Shown here: positions 8,431 through 16,013 of the stretch, piece by piece
How positions within the stretch are numbered: the stretch's first letter is position 1
Layout: every line of letters begins with the position of its first letter
NCBI GenBank assembly: GCA_030141605.1
Contig: JAQGDQ010002397.1
Coordinates: forward strand, 42,556 to 99,672
Reading direction: 5' to 3'
Source of the DNA: Tubiluchus corallicola
Lineage: Eukaryota > Priapulida > Priapulimorpha > Priapulimorphida > Tubiluchidae
DNA length: 57,117 nt
The notes under the pieces: generated by a model
The model's input: the letters and a program-made list of their open reading frames with translations, nothing else
Database searches by the model: none
Told to the model about the DNA's origin: nothing
Made by a program: the position numbers and the translations under genes

Positions 8431-8535
8431 CTACCAATCGGTTACTTTCATACTGTTTAAGTCAAAAACAGAGAAGATTATTTACAATTCGTACATTTTG
8501 CAATATGCCAACAATCTCTTAAATGTGAACAAAGT
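8431..8535 (+). repeat. diverged dispersed repeat, copy A
   Basis: Begins CTACCAATCGG and contains GAAGATTATTTACAATTCG then TTTGCAATATGCCAACAA. It aligns by eye with copies at 8994, 9685, 9788 and 10009. In one frame it reads LQYANN where other copies read QYVND. Confidence 0.55.
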
Positions 8536-8746
8536 CTGAAAAGTCTGCACAAACTTTTTGCTATTTCCCATCCACCCACGTACTAAAGCAAGCCCCTTCA
8601 CTCATCCAAGTGTTTTTGTGTCAATTTTGCAATCCGTTGCGACAACTCTTCATTTTTTCTGTAAAACAGTTGGCAAATTTTAGTGTATAGCTGCAAAATA
8701 CAAGTTCTTCTGCAAACAAAACGGAAAATATTATGACAAGCTTACT

Positions 8747-9017
8747 ACGTGGATAACTGACACGTATGCAACGATAGACTCAGATGGCATACTTATTGAG
8801 CAGAAAAAAACTGAACAACTCCTATACAAAAGTCATGGAAAGTGCTGACATAGGGGGCCCAGGGATGTTTGGAGAAAATGTGGCAAGAACGATACTGGAG
8901 GCTACACAGGAAAGGGATCTCAAAGCAGGGTATAGTCCAAACATAAGTGCAACAATGCAATGTATTGAGCAAAATACGGCAAGCAAAGTCAAAGAAGATG
9001 GTTCGCGACCAACGTAG
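8747..9017 (+). pseudogene. unidentified frameshifted gene remnant, possibly phage-derived
   Basis: Two adjacent frames read as natural protein. From 8747 TWITDTYATIDSDGILIEQKK runs in one frame. After a one-base shift near 8830, ESADIGGPGMFGENVARTI and LEATQERDLKAGY continue in the frame that ends at 9015-9017. Composition suggests one former gene. I thought of small terminase-like phage proteins but have no firm motif. Repeat copy D overlaps its 3' end. Confidence 0.25.
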
Positions 9018-9060
9018 CCCACAATATGTCAATGACAGCTTCGCATGCGCACAACGCAAA
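8994..9060 (+). repeat. diverged dispersed repeat, copy D
   Basis: Contains GAAGATGGTTCGC and CCACAATATGTCAATGACAGC followed by GCATGCGCAC. The reading in the shared frame is PQYVNDSFACAQRK, the best preserved protein-like version of the repeat. Confidence 0.5.
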
Positions 9061-9099
9061 CTAAGAAGACAAGTTCGGACAGACGTTTTTGGTGACAAC

Positions 9100-9640
9100 T
9101 AATTAGGAGTAGTATAAAACAACCAGCACCATGGTTCTATTACTGCAGCTTTTGTAAGCCACCTCTTTGCTTTAGCATCCCTATTCTCTTCAGAGTTAGA
9201 TTGCGTCCTAGCTCATATTGAACATCTACAAGACCGGTTTCTGCTGCTTTTCTCCACCATTTTTAGCTTTGTCAACATGCTCCTGCCGGTGGCACAAAAC
9301 ACCTAAACTGTTCTGGGCATCCATACCCCCAGCTTCTGCAGCTTTTGTGTACTATTCAATGGCTTTGTCGAGATCTCCCCGATCTTCGTATAAAAAGCCT
9401 AAATTGTACTGGGCTACCAGGATGACCTGCCTCCGCTGCTTTTGTCACTCACTCAAAAGCTTGATCAACGTTCCCTCGTTCATAGTGCAAGCTAGCTAGG
9501 TCAAACTGAGCCGCCATATCTTCGGCTTGAGCTTTCCCTAAGAGTTTGGGGTCTATACCTTGAGCAAATGCCGCAGCTGTTAGCAATATGAAAAGCAGAA
9601 TAAAAACAGCCAGAATGCCAGCACCTATGAAATCTCATAA
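9100..9640 (-). pseudogene. Sel1/TPR-like repeat protein with signal peptide, multiply broken
   Basis: Reading the minus strand from about 9640, a signal-peptide-like stretch (ILAVFILLFILL then TAAAFAQG) leads into Sel1-type repeat units: AAQFDLASLHYERGNVDQAFE, then NLGFLYEDRGDLDKAIE, then SLGVLCHRQEHVDKAK, then a last WLTKAA unit. These match the A-x-x-x-LG-x-x-Y pattern with ~36-residue spacing. At least two in-frame stops (after QAFE and KAIE) and several frameshifts interrupt it, so it is not expressed as one protein. Sel1 proteins are secreted or periplasmic adaptors; the original role cannot be told. It lies among repeat copies in the decayed zone. Confidence 0.7.
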
Positions 9641-9684
9641 AACACCACACACACCCGTGTTTTGTCCTAAAGAATCAACCTGTA

Positions 9685-9772
9685 CTATCAATCTGCCGTT
9701 TAGACTAAAAGTAAAGGGAAATATTCACAGCCTACACAATTTACAATATGTTAATGATGTCGTTACGCACAT
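9685..9772 (+). repeat. diverged dispersed repeat, copy B
   Basis: Begins CTATCAATCTG and contains GGGAAATATTCACAGCC and TTTACAATATGTTAATGATG followed by CGTTACGCACAT. Shared-frame reading is LQYVNDVV. Aligns with copies A and C along most of its length. Confidence 0.55.
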
Positions 9773-9787
9773 ATCCCGGATGATGGG

Positions 9788-9902
9788 CTATCAATCGGTC
9801 AGCTATTTCTTATCCCCTCAATCAGGAGCGAGGAAGATTATTCACGGTCGACACAGTTCGCAAAATGTTAAAGACAACATTATATGCGTTGTGAACAGCA
9901 TC
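9788..9902 (+). repeat. diverged dispersed repeat, copy C
   Basis: Begins CTATCAATCGGTC and contains GGAAGATTATTCACGGTCG and TTCGCAAAATGTTAAAGACA followed by ATTATATGCGTTGTGAAC. Shared-frame reading is SQNVKDNIICV. It follows copy B after about 15 bp, so B and C form a near-tandem pair. Confidence 0.55.
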
Positions 9903-10008
9903 TATCAGGGAGACAGGGAGAAGGTAGCGATTAGAGCCATAACTACACCACATTAAAAACGTTTAGAACGTTCAAAAAGTTATAAAGGACTCTACGATGA
10001 TGCTACAA

Positions 10009-10065
10009 AATTAATAACCAACACAATCCACAATACGTCAATCACAGCACTGTATGCACGCAGAG
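10009..10065 (+). repeat. diverged dispersed repeat, copy E
   Basis: Contains CACAATCCACAATACGTCAA then TCACAGCACTGTATGCACGC. Shared-frame reading is PQYVNHSTVCTQRK, close to copy D. The 5' half of the repeat is poorly kept here. Confidence 0.45.
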
Positions 10066-10215
10066 AAAATCAAGATAAAAAGTTTGTACAAACCTCTTAG
10101 CAGAAGACACAATACCTAAATGCTACAGAAATAAACTACAAACGCAAGAACGGAGAGAAAAGCGGGCAAAATCCATCTTTACAGACTGTTAAGAGGATGT
10201 TAGGGGTTCAAATTT

Positions 10216-10605
10216 TTAGTGATAGTCACCAATCCTACCTAGACTTACAATCAAGTGATCGTCAGTGACCGTCTCAGATGCAAGTACGCTGTATTGATCT
10301 GATATCTTGAATTTATGTGTAAATCCCTCAATCCCACCACCTGCAAGAGCCTTATATTCAGCATGAATTCCATTTTTCAACGTGCGAGCATTTCGCTCAC
10401 TTTTAAATGCCTCAGTAATACCAAACAAGCATTTCACTAGTTTTTTATACGACCACTTCCCATTATCATCCAGTAATTTTCCAGTTTTCTTACAATCGTA
10501 GATGTTGTGAAAGCTAAACAACAACTCCCTTTCTTTCTGTATTATATCGCCGATAGGCTCTTTTATACGATCTTTTTCAAGTTTATTGGGATCTATTTCC
10601 TTCAC
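10216..10605 (-). CDS. hypothetical protein, candidate toxin partner of Panacea-domain antitoxin
   Basis: The 129-residue product starts at GTG 10605, 5 bp after the stop of the Panacea-domain remnant, so the two were probably one operon. It is charged and soluble-looking, has no membrane segment or signal peptide, and ends in a short basic or aromatic tail. I do not recognise the family. Known Panacea (SocA/DUF4065) antitoxins are paired with diverse toxins encoded next to them, so a toxin role is inferred from position alone. The frame appears intact although its antitoxin is frameshifted, which suggests the protein is inactive, not expressed, or that the upstream frameshift is an assembly error. 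Confidence 0.4.
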   Translation of the reverse strand: MKEIDPNKLEKDRIKEPIGDIIQKERELLFSFHNIYDCKKTGKLLDDNGKWSYKKLVKCLFGITEAFKSERNARTLKNGIHAEYKALAGGGIEGFTHKFKISDQYSVLASETVTDDHLIVSLGRIGDYH

Positions 10606-10610
10606 TGCTA

Positions 10611-11100
10611 CTATACCAAAAGTTGCTTATAGTATTCTTTCATGCGATCCTTAGGAATCACGGTGGTAGCACCTAGATTATAAGCCTCTTTCCAAGGAGT
10701 CTCACGATGCGTCTTCCCCATTAGTGAAATAGCAGAGAGAGACCCATAAGCACCCATTACGGAGGATATGACACCTATTGACTCCGAGGATAAGCCAACC
10801 TTTCCTATTTTTTAGCTCTGATTCAGAAATGTCAATTATAGAACTTCCATACGAACGATACTCGCGATAGACGAGCTGCTCCACAGGGCCATACTCCCAC
10901 GCTTCGAAATCTTCTTGAAATAGTTCACTATCCGTTATAGCAAGATGAAACGCTTGACAGTAAAACAACAACTTTTGGAGTTTCAAATGAGAAATTTTGA
11001 GATCTCTTTCATGAGTTTGCAGATTAATCAAGTAACGGCTTACGTCTTGGCGGATTAAGTGATGTGCAGATACAGCAATACGTAACTGAACGAAGTACAA
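10611..11100 (-). pseudogene. Panacea-domain (DUF4065, SocA-like) antitoxin, frameshifted
   Basis: Panacea-domain proteins neutralise many unrelated toxins, in some cases as proteolytic adaptors. The first frame contains ISHLKLQKLLFYCQAFHLA and EAWEYGPVEQLVYREY, diagnostic of the family. Near 10790 the homology moves by one base, consistent with an extra A in an A-run. It continues with SVMGAYGSLSAISLMGKTH, ETPWKEA and MKEYY to a TAG at 10611-10613, completing the normal domain. The N-terminus lacks an obvious ATG upstream of DVSRYLINL, so the start may also be damaged. The downstream candidate toxin begins 5 bp after the restored stop. A single assembly error could explain the frameshift but not the missing start. 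Confidence 0.75.
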
Positions 11101-11552
11101 TGATGACTCCTAACAACGCATCATAAAAAAGCTCAACTTCCTGAACCACTTTCAGTAACCGCGAACATTGGTACTTGCAATGTTTAGGTGTTTTATTAAA
11201 GAACATGCCCTAGGCTAAATTCAAGTTACACTGAGTTAATTTAGGCCCACTGTTTTTCCATGCAAATTTGAAACGTATTCTATTTGTAACATGTTTCAGA
11301 GATATTCTGAGCGTCTATGCTACTCACATCGTTCATATTACCACCCCTACCTATCTTCACAAGGCATCACCTTGCTACAAAGCTAATAGGCCCTATAAAC
11401 TTCGGGAAAAGTCAAGACGATCCTTAACAGCAGCGGAAGTCAAGCTACGACTCAATGGCAGTCCTGCACAAACAGTATATAGCGTTTGTAGCTTTGCACG
11501 ATATATATGACATAAGAGGATCTTCCAGCCTTCATTTCAGCTATGCAGGTGA
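11101..11552. other. decayed intergenic stretch
   Basis: Between the Panacea remnant and the ribbon-helix-helix-like gene no gene is supported. Short open stretches on both strands lack ribosome-binding sites and recognised motifs. Confidence 0.5.
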
Positions 11553-11816
11553 TCAGTCCGTCTGCAGATAATCTTTATCGGGAGAATATTTATGTTTTAG
11601 ATGGCTGGGCTTGCACATCTCCCTATCAGCCTCTCTATTAAGTTGCTCCATCTCGGTAGGAGTGATATACAAACACACCTGCTCCGAGCGCTTAAGTTGC
11701 GGAGATACAATGCGTCTACCTACCCTCTTCTTCGGCTCTATCAGCTTCTTGTTCACCGGCTTAAGGCTATCAAGTACAGCCTTGTTCCTATCTGTCGTAT
11801 CTCTTGCACCCATCAC
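11553..11816 (-). CDS. small basic protein with CopG/ribbon-helix-helix-like C-terminal part
   Basis: The 87-residue product has a basic N-terminal half (KKLIEPKKRVGRR) and a segment RSEQVCLYITPTEMEQLNRE that resembles the beta-strand and first helix of ribbon-helix-helix DNA-binding proteins accompanying ParA-type ATPases. It overlaps the ParA-like gene by 4 bp (11813-11816), the usual arrangement of plasmid or island partition pairs. The C-terminal sequence after KPSHL looks out of register compared with such proteins, so a late frameshift is possible. It may be a ParB/ParG-like centromere-binding partner. Confidence 0.45.
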   Translation of the reverse strand: MMGARDTTDRNKAVLDSLKPVNKKLIEPKKRVGRRIVSPQLKRSEQVCLYITPTEMEQLNREADREMCKPSHLKHKYSPDKDYLQTD

Positions 11817-12175
11817 TTAATCCCACCCAGGACTTCCACAGCATGAACTATGTCCGCAACATCACCCAATACGTTCCTATAAGTGATCTGTTTAAGCCTA
11901 TCACTCTTAACATAATCGTATATGGTCTTGCCTTCACGTAACGCATTGTCAAATACTTTGCCGTATCTCAGCCGTAAAACCGGTATTTCATCCTCCGGAA
12001 AGTTGTCATTGATGGCTTCCTCAAGCATGGAGCCTTCACGATACATACTCTCCACAACTAAAATGTTCCTGTTGTATCCCCTGAACTCCGCAATACTGTC
12101 TAAACACACCTTCATACTGTTCAAGTCCGAAAGAGTAGGCACAAGAACAGCAATGCCAACATACACAATATCCAA
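11813..12175 (-). pseudogene. ParA-like partition ATPase, C-terminal fragment
   Basis: The 120-residue frame begins with DIVYVGIAVLVPTLSDLNSM, which resembles the middle of ParA/MinD-type ATPases just after the Walker B strand. It continues with ILVVESMYREGS and IPVLRLRYGKVFDNALREGK, similar to the C-terminal ParA blocks where the second partner loop and last helices lie. The N-terminal Walker A part is absent: upstream minus-strand DNA up to tRNA-Leu has stops in all frames and no GKGGxGKT-like motif. It overlaps the small ribbon-helix-helix-like gene by 4 bp. The pair is likely a remnant of an integrated plasmid or mobile island. Confidence 0.55.
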
Positions 12176-12441
12176 AATCCTTGGTCTACAGTAGCATAGC
12201 TATGACTGAAAAGCATTTGGCTTGAGATTGCGTCTGATATCAGGCGTACATCTCAAGCCCTGCTAGGGAAATACAACGCACTGTGAAATAGCTGTACGAG
12301 TGGTGAAGGTTAGACATTGACAGGCTAGCATAAGCTGTGTTAATCTGTCGGTGGAATGAGGGGTGAAGATCGGAAACATGTTGTTTTGTTCCCTTATGAA
12401 GCCAAAGAAAGTAAAATACAGATAATGTTATCGTAATTACA

Positions 12442-12526
12442 GCCGAAGTGGCGGAACTGGTAGACGCAGTGGACTCAAAATCCACCGGGTTCGCACCTGT
12501 GGGGGTTCGAGTCCCCCCTTCGGCAC
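12442..12526 (+). tRNA. tRNA-Leu (anticodon CAA)
   Basis: An 85-nt class II tRNA with acceptor stem GCCGAAG/CTTCGGC, a D-arm containing CTGGTAGACGC, anticodon loop CTCAAAA (anticodon CAA), a long variable arm and a T-arm GGGGGTTCGAGTCCCCC. CCA is not encoded. It flanks the parA-like remnant and so could have been the integration site of that element. Confidence 0.95.
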
Positions 12527-13228
12527 TTAAAAAAGCACGCTCCGTAGAGACAATGCCAACTTGGTGGGGTTTGTTCCCACTATAGACACACAGACAACAA
12601 TACTTGGGTCTTGTCTGGCTCAGTGGTGTGTGTCCTGCTCAAAGTCTTAGCATCTAAAGAATATCCGTTCAAAATCAATAAATGGCTTGCCGGGGCTCCT
12701 AACTGGGACCGCTAACACAAGCCTCACTGCATGACACTGAAAGGGCGACTAACCAGATGCAAAATTAACCACAAATGTCATAACGGAATACATTGAAATA
12801 GATACGTACTCGGACAACGAGTGCAAGCCACCTGTGAGGATACACACAAACGGTGACATCTCCTACTCACAAACATCCTTTCAACTAATTAAGAGTTGAA
12901 AATATCTCGCCTCAAACCCAAACAAACCTTGAATGACTAAACTCAAGCCACTGGAAACAACCGAAAGATAAATTATTCACGAAAATGATACACCAAAAGA
13001 GGCACCGCACCGTTTTTCCGTAAGCAAAGCTTTGTGGTGGCATCATCGAGAGTTCCGAATAGAACAACCACAACACAACACACAAACAACCTTGAGGCGC
13101 ACAAACATCACCGCTCCACAACGCCTTCAAACAAGCCTCAGCATGCCTGGAGCAAATCATGAAGAAATCATCCTGCGGCGGAGACAAAGCCCCGCCGCAA
13201 GACACTATTCTCAAATATGCAACCTACG
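12527..13228. other. gene-free stretch downstream of tRNA-Leu
   Basis: No coding gene is supported. Open stretches on the minus strand (12912-13214) are cysteine- and tryptophan-rich without a ribosome-binding site. The only structured element noted is the hairpin at 13174-13199 after the anion transporter gene. Confidence 0.5.
13174..13199 (-). terminator. hairpin after DASS transporter gene
   Basis: TGCGGCGG pairs with CCGCCGCA around a 10-nt loop, about 30 bp beyond the stop at 13229. There is no clear U-run, so it may be a weak terminator or an mRNA 3' stabiliser. Confidence 0.4.
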
Positions 13229-14773
13229 TTAGAAGGTCACCAAAGGATACAGCACGTAAAAAGCCAAGATAAGTATGAGGATCGCTACAACATTTATAAC
13301 TCCTCCGACCTTTAACATATCCCCAACAGTCAGCTGCCCGCTAGCAAAAACTATGGCATTAGGTGGCGTTGCAACAGGCAACATAAACACGCAACTTGCC
13401 GCCATAGCGGTAGCTATCATCATCACCAACGGATCAGCGCTTATCTCAAGAGCAAGAGCCGCAATTAGGGGCAAGAACGTCGCTGTTGTTGCGGTATTGC
13501 TCGTAACGTGACTAACAGCGCAAACAACTATAATCACAACGATAGTGATCATCATCGGCGGCATACTGGCAAGGCCTCCCATCAAGCTTGCGATATAGTT
13601 TGAAAAACCGGTGGCAGTGATGGCACTGCCTAAACTCAAACCGCCTCCAAAAAGCAGAAGCACGCCCCAGGATATCTTCTGAGTATCCTTCCACTCCAGC
13701 ATAAACTCTCCCTTAGATGGGTATACAGGCACAAGAAATAGAATAACTGCAGAAAACATCACTATACCAGAATCCGTCAAGTTCATGAAGTCCGGCAAAA
13801 ATCCGGTAGTAATCTTTCTAAACATCCAGTTGATGATGGTAAACAAGAAAACGATACCTACCATAATCTCACCGCGGGACAAGTTGCCGAGAGCCTTAAT
13901 CTCATCATTGACCACCTGTCCAACGCCCTCAATATCTATGTGATCAACCTTGAAAAGAACTTTTGTCATCAATAACCATGCGAGCACCATCAGGACAACA
14001 ACGATGGGAGTAGCAAAAACCATCCACTCGCCAAACCCTATCTCGACCCCTTCCAAAATCGAAGACACATTACTGGCAAGAAGAGCATTCGGCGGCGTCC
14101 CGATCAACGTCCCCATGCCACCGATGTTTGCCCCATACGCAATACTCAGGAGGAGAGGCACAGCAAATGTCAACTCGTCATAATCAGGGTTTTTAGCTTT
14201 GGCAAGCTCAGTTACCATCATGATGACAGAAAGACCGATAGGCAACATCATGGCAGCTGTTGCAGTATTACTCATCCACATGGAGAGGAAACCCGTTGCA
14301 ATCATAAACCCGAGAATGATATTCGAAGGCTTCGCACCAACAAGCTTGAGTATGGTCAAGGCAATCCTTCTATGCAAATTCCACCGCTCAAGAGCAAGAG
14401 CCAATATGAAACCACCGAGAAAGAGAAAGATCAATGAGTGCGCATAAGGCGCAGCCGCTTTGGAAAAATTAACCACTCCAAGAAAAGGGAAAGCTACAAG
14501 AGGAATAAGGGCAGTAGCGTATATAGGCATACTTTCAAAAATCCAAAAAATAGCCATAAGTGCTGCCACCGCAGCAGCTCTCCAAATGATGTCAGCTGAA
14601 TACTCTTTGCCACTTCCAGCCATCTCCTTCACCCAAAGGTGCAAACTGTCAGGTGGACCGGAGATCAGCATCAGAAGAAAAACGGCAAAACCGATACCAA
14701 CACCAACGTAGCGCTTAAACAAAGGGTTCAAATATATGGGAACTTTAGCCACATCCGAACTTGCATTGCTCAT
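13229..14773 (-). CDS. SLC13/DASS-family sodium:dicarboxylate (anion) symporter
   Basis: Predicted inner-membrane transporter for di- or tricarboxylates or sulfate driven by sodium. The 514-residue protein has about a dozen hydrophobic segments and two inverted-repeat SNT motifs: MSNTATAAMMLPI near residue 175 and TSNTATTATFLPL near residue 440. These form the sodium and carboxylate sites of the family. The GGxGTLIGTPPN segment near residue 225 is also characteristic. Translation starts at ATG 14773 with GAAGGAGG upstream. The leader carries a good promoter (14884-14912) and paired direct repeats, suggesting specific control. It is monocistronic as far as the sequence shows. Substrate cannot be fixed beyond the family. 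Confidence 0.9.
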   Translation of the reverse strand: MSNASSDVAKVPIYLNPLFKRYVGVGIGFAVFLLMLISGPPDSLHLWVKEMAGSGKEYSADIIWRAAAVAALMAIFWIFESMPIYATALIPLVAFPFLGVVNFSKAAAPYAHSLIFLFLGGFILALALERWNLHRRIALTILKLVGAKPSNIILGFMIATGFLSMWMSNTATAAMMLPIGLSVIMMVTELAKAKNPDYDELTFAVPLLLSIAYGANIGGMGTLIGTPPNALLASNVSSILEGVEIGFGEWMVFATPIVVVLMVLAWLLMTKVLFKVDHIDIEGVGQVVNDEIKALGNLSRGEIMVGIVFLFTIINWMFRKITTGFLPDFMNLTDSGIVMFSAVILFLVPVYPSKGEFMLEWKDTQKISWGVLLLFGGGLSLGSAITATGFSNYIASLMGGLASMPPMMITIVVIIVVCAVSHVTSNTATTATFLPLIAALALEISADPLVMMIATAMAASCVFMLPVATPPNAIVFASGQLTVGDMLKVGGVINVVAILILILAFYVLYPLVTF

Positions 14774-14826
14774 AAAACAGAACCTCCTTCAGAAAAAATA
14801 ACCCAACCGCACAAAGCCAATCCGAT

Positions 14827-14858
14827 AGCATATGTCGCGCCCGAAAGCATATGTCGCG
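14827..14858. promoter_or_regulatory. paired 13-bp direct repeats in the transporter leader
   Basis: AGCATATGTCGCG occurs at 14827-14839 and again, identically, at 14846-14858, 19 bp apart. They lie between the predicted transcription start and the ATG of the anion transporter, a position suited to a repressor or attenuator. Confidence 0.5.
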
Positions 14859-14883
14859 GAACAATCATAAATGCACCCAAAAC

Positions 14884-14912
14884 AATATAACCACCCCCTC
14901 ATGGCATGTCAA
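14884..14912 (-). promoter_or_regulatory. predicted sigma-70-type promoter for the DASS transporter
   Basis: On the minus strand TTGACA (14907-14912) is followed after 17 bp by TATATT (14884-14889). Spacing and hexamers are near consensus. The start site would fall near 14877. Confidence 0.6.
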
Positions 14913-15265
14913 TACATCATTTTGAAAATCAGAATAAATCTGCGCTTTTTGCGAAAAAAAATATACTTATATAACTAAAGCACTTGCGGAACTTATACAA
15001 AAAAATGCGAAAACAAGCCATAAAACACGATAAAAAGAGAAATAATATCTTATTATATAGCGTTCTATTTTCAAAAAGAAATGCCTAGATGTTCTGCATT
15101 TAATACTAATAGAAGCGCGAAAAGGAAAAAAATAAAAATTCAGATGCAATATTGTTGTAATACTCTAGTAGAATATGTAGACTACACGGATGTGGTTTTT
15201 TAAAAATTAGGATTAATTTTTATTTACCTACAATCATTAAAATATCTTTTAGGAGGAATTTAAAG
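14913..15265. other. AT-rich intergenic region upstream of the GyrI-like gene
   Basis: This divergent intergenic region is strongly AT-rich with no supported gene. It must hold the promoter of the GyrI-like gene at 15266, but no single hexamer pair stands out. Confidence 0.5.
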
Positions 15266-15742
15266 ATGGATGTGAAGGTTAAAGATTTTGATGAAATCGT
15301 TGTAGCGTCTGTGCGTCATGTAGGCCCTTATGAGGGGTGTGAAGAAGCCTGGAAGGAGCTTTGTTCCAATCCAAACGTTGCTAAATATCTGAGCAAACCG
15401 GACTCTTTGTGTCTCGGGATAAGCTATGACAACCCTGATATGGTGGAAAAGAGCAATCTTCGTTATGACGCCTGCATCACTGTTGATGAAGAGCAGGATT
15501 TCGGGGGCAATGTCAAGGCGCTGAAGATCCCAGCCGCTAAGTACGCAACGTATATGTACCAAGGCAACTACAGCGGGCTTTACATTTGCTATAAGCAACT
15601 TTTTGAGGAGTGGCTTCCTGCAAGCGGTTATAAGTTTGACCATACAGCGGAAATACCGACCATAGAAGTTTATCACACAAACCCCATGACCACTAAACCG
15701 GACGATAATGTCACAGAGATCCGATTTCCAGTGACAAAATAG
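15266..15742 (+). CDS. GyrI-like / AraC effector-binding domain protein
   Basis: The 158-residue protein is a stand-alone GyrI-like small-molecule-binding domain, related to SbmC and to the effector domain of BmrR/Rob regulators. Typical features are the early VASVRHVGPYEGCEEAW strand-helix unit, the GISYDNP turn, YDACITVDEE, and the C-terminal YKQLFEEWLPASGY and PTIEVYHTNP segments. No DNA-binding domain is present, so it acts by binding a ligand or protein rather than DNA. AGGAGG lies 9 bp upstream of ATG 15266. It appears to be its own transcription unit, followed by a repeat pair and a terminator. Confidence 0.85.
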   Translation: MDVKVKDFDEIVVASVRHVGPYEGCEEAWKELCSNPNVAKYLSKPDSLCLGISYDNPDMVEKSNLRYDACITVDEEQDFGGNVKALKIPAAKYATYMYQGNYSGLYICYKQLFEEWLPASGYKFDHTAEIPTIEVYHTNPMTTKPDDNVTEIRFPVTK

Positions 15743-15808
15743 GCGGCTCAGAAAACAAACTTCCGATGGTTGCTTCTATAGCCCTGCAGGCATACAATAT
15801 TTAACAGA

Positions 15809-15895
15809 CAGCGATCTCTGGGAGCGTGGTAGTAGTCCTTGGACATCGGCAAGCTGTTCATAGGGTGTGCAGCGATCTCTGGGAGCGTGGTGGTA
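15809..15895 (+). repeat. 26-bp direct repeat pair
   Basis: CAGCGATCTCTGGGAGCGTG and the following GT[A/G]GTAG occur at 15809-15834 and 15870-15895 with one mismatch, 61 bp apart. They lie between the GyrI-like gene and the TRAP operon, just before a terminator hairpin. Function unknown. Confidence 0.6.
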
Positions 15896-15910
15896 GACCC
15901 CCAAACACTA

Positions 15911-15954
15911 AAAGGGTGCTCTATAGGCGTAAACAGTTTTGGAGTGCCCTTTTT
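15911..15954 (+). terminator. intrinsic terminator or attenuator upstream of dctP1
   Basis: AAAGGGTGCTC pairs over 11 bp (two G-U pairs) with GAGTGCCCTTT and is followed by TT. It ends transcription of the upstream gene or acts as an attenuator in the leader of the TRAP operon. Confidence 0.6.
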
Positions 15955-16013
15955 CGATAATGGGTGGTGGTGTGCCTGAAAATCAAAATCATTTCCAAGG
16001 AGGAAATAACTTG

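Noticed and set aside
8431-10065. CRISPR array
   Set aside because: The repeats are long, strongly diverged and irregularly spaced, with no spacer-like uniform gaps and no cas genes.
12240-12485. Minus-strand open frame starting AVITITLS, considered as the ParA N-terminus
   Set aside because: It runs out of tRNA-Leu and contains no Walker A motif; only the first few residues resemble ParA by chance.
12912-13214. Cysteine-rich minus-strand protein
   Set aside because: Odd composition, no ribosome-binding site, and it overlaps the hairpin after the transporter gene.
15809-15954. Riboswitch upstream of dctP1
   Set aside because: The repeat pair and hairpin do not match any riboswitch consensus I know; kept only as a repeat and terminator.
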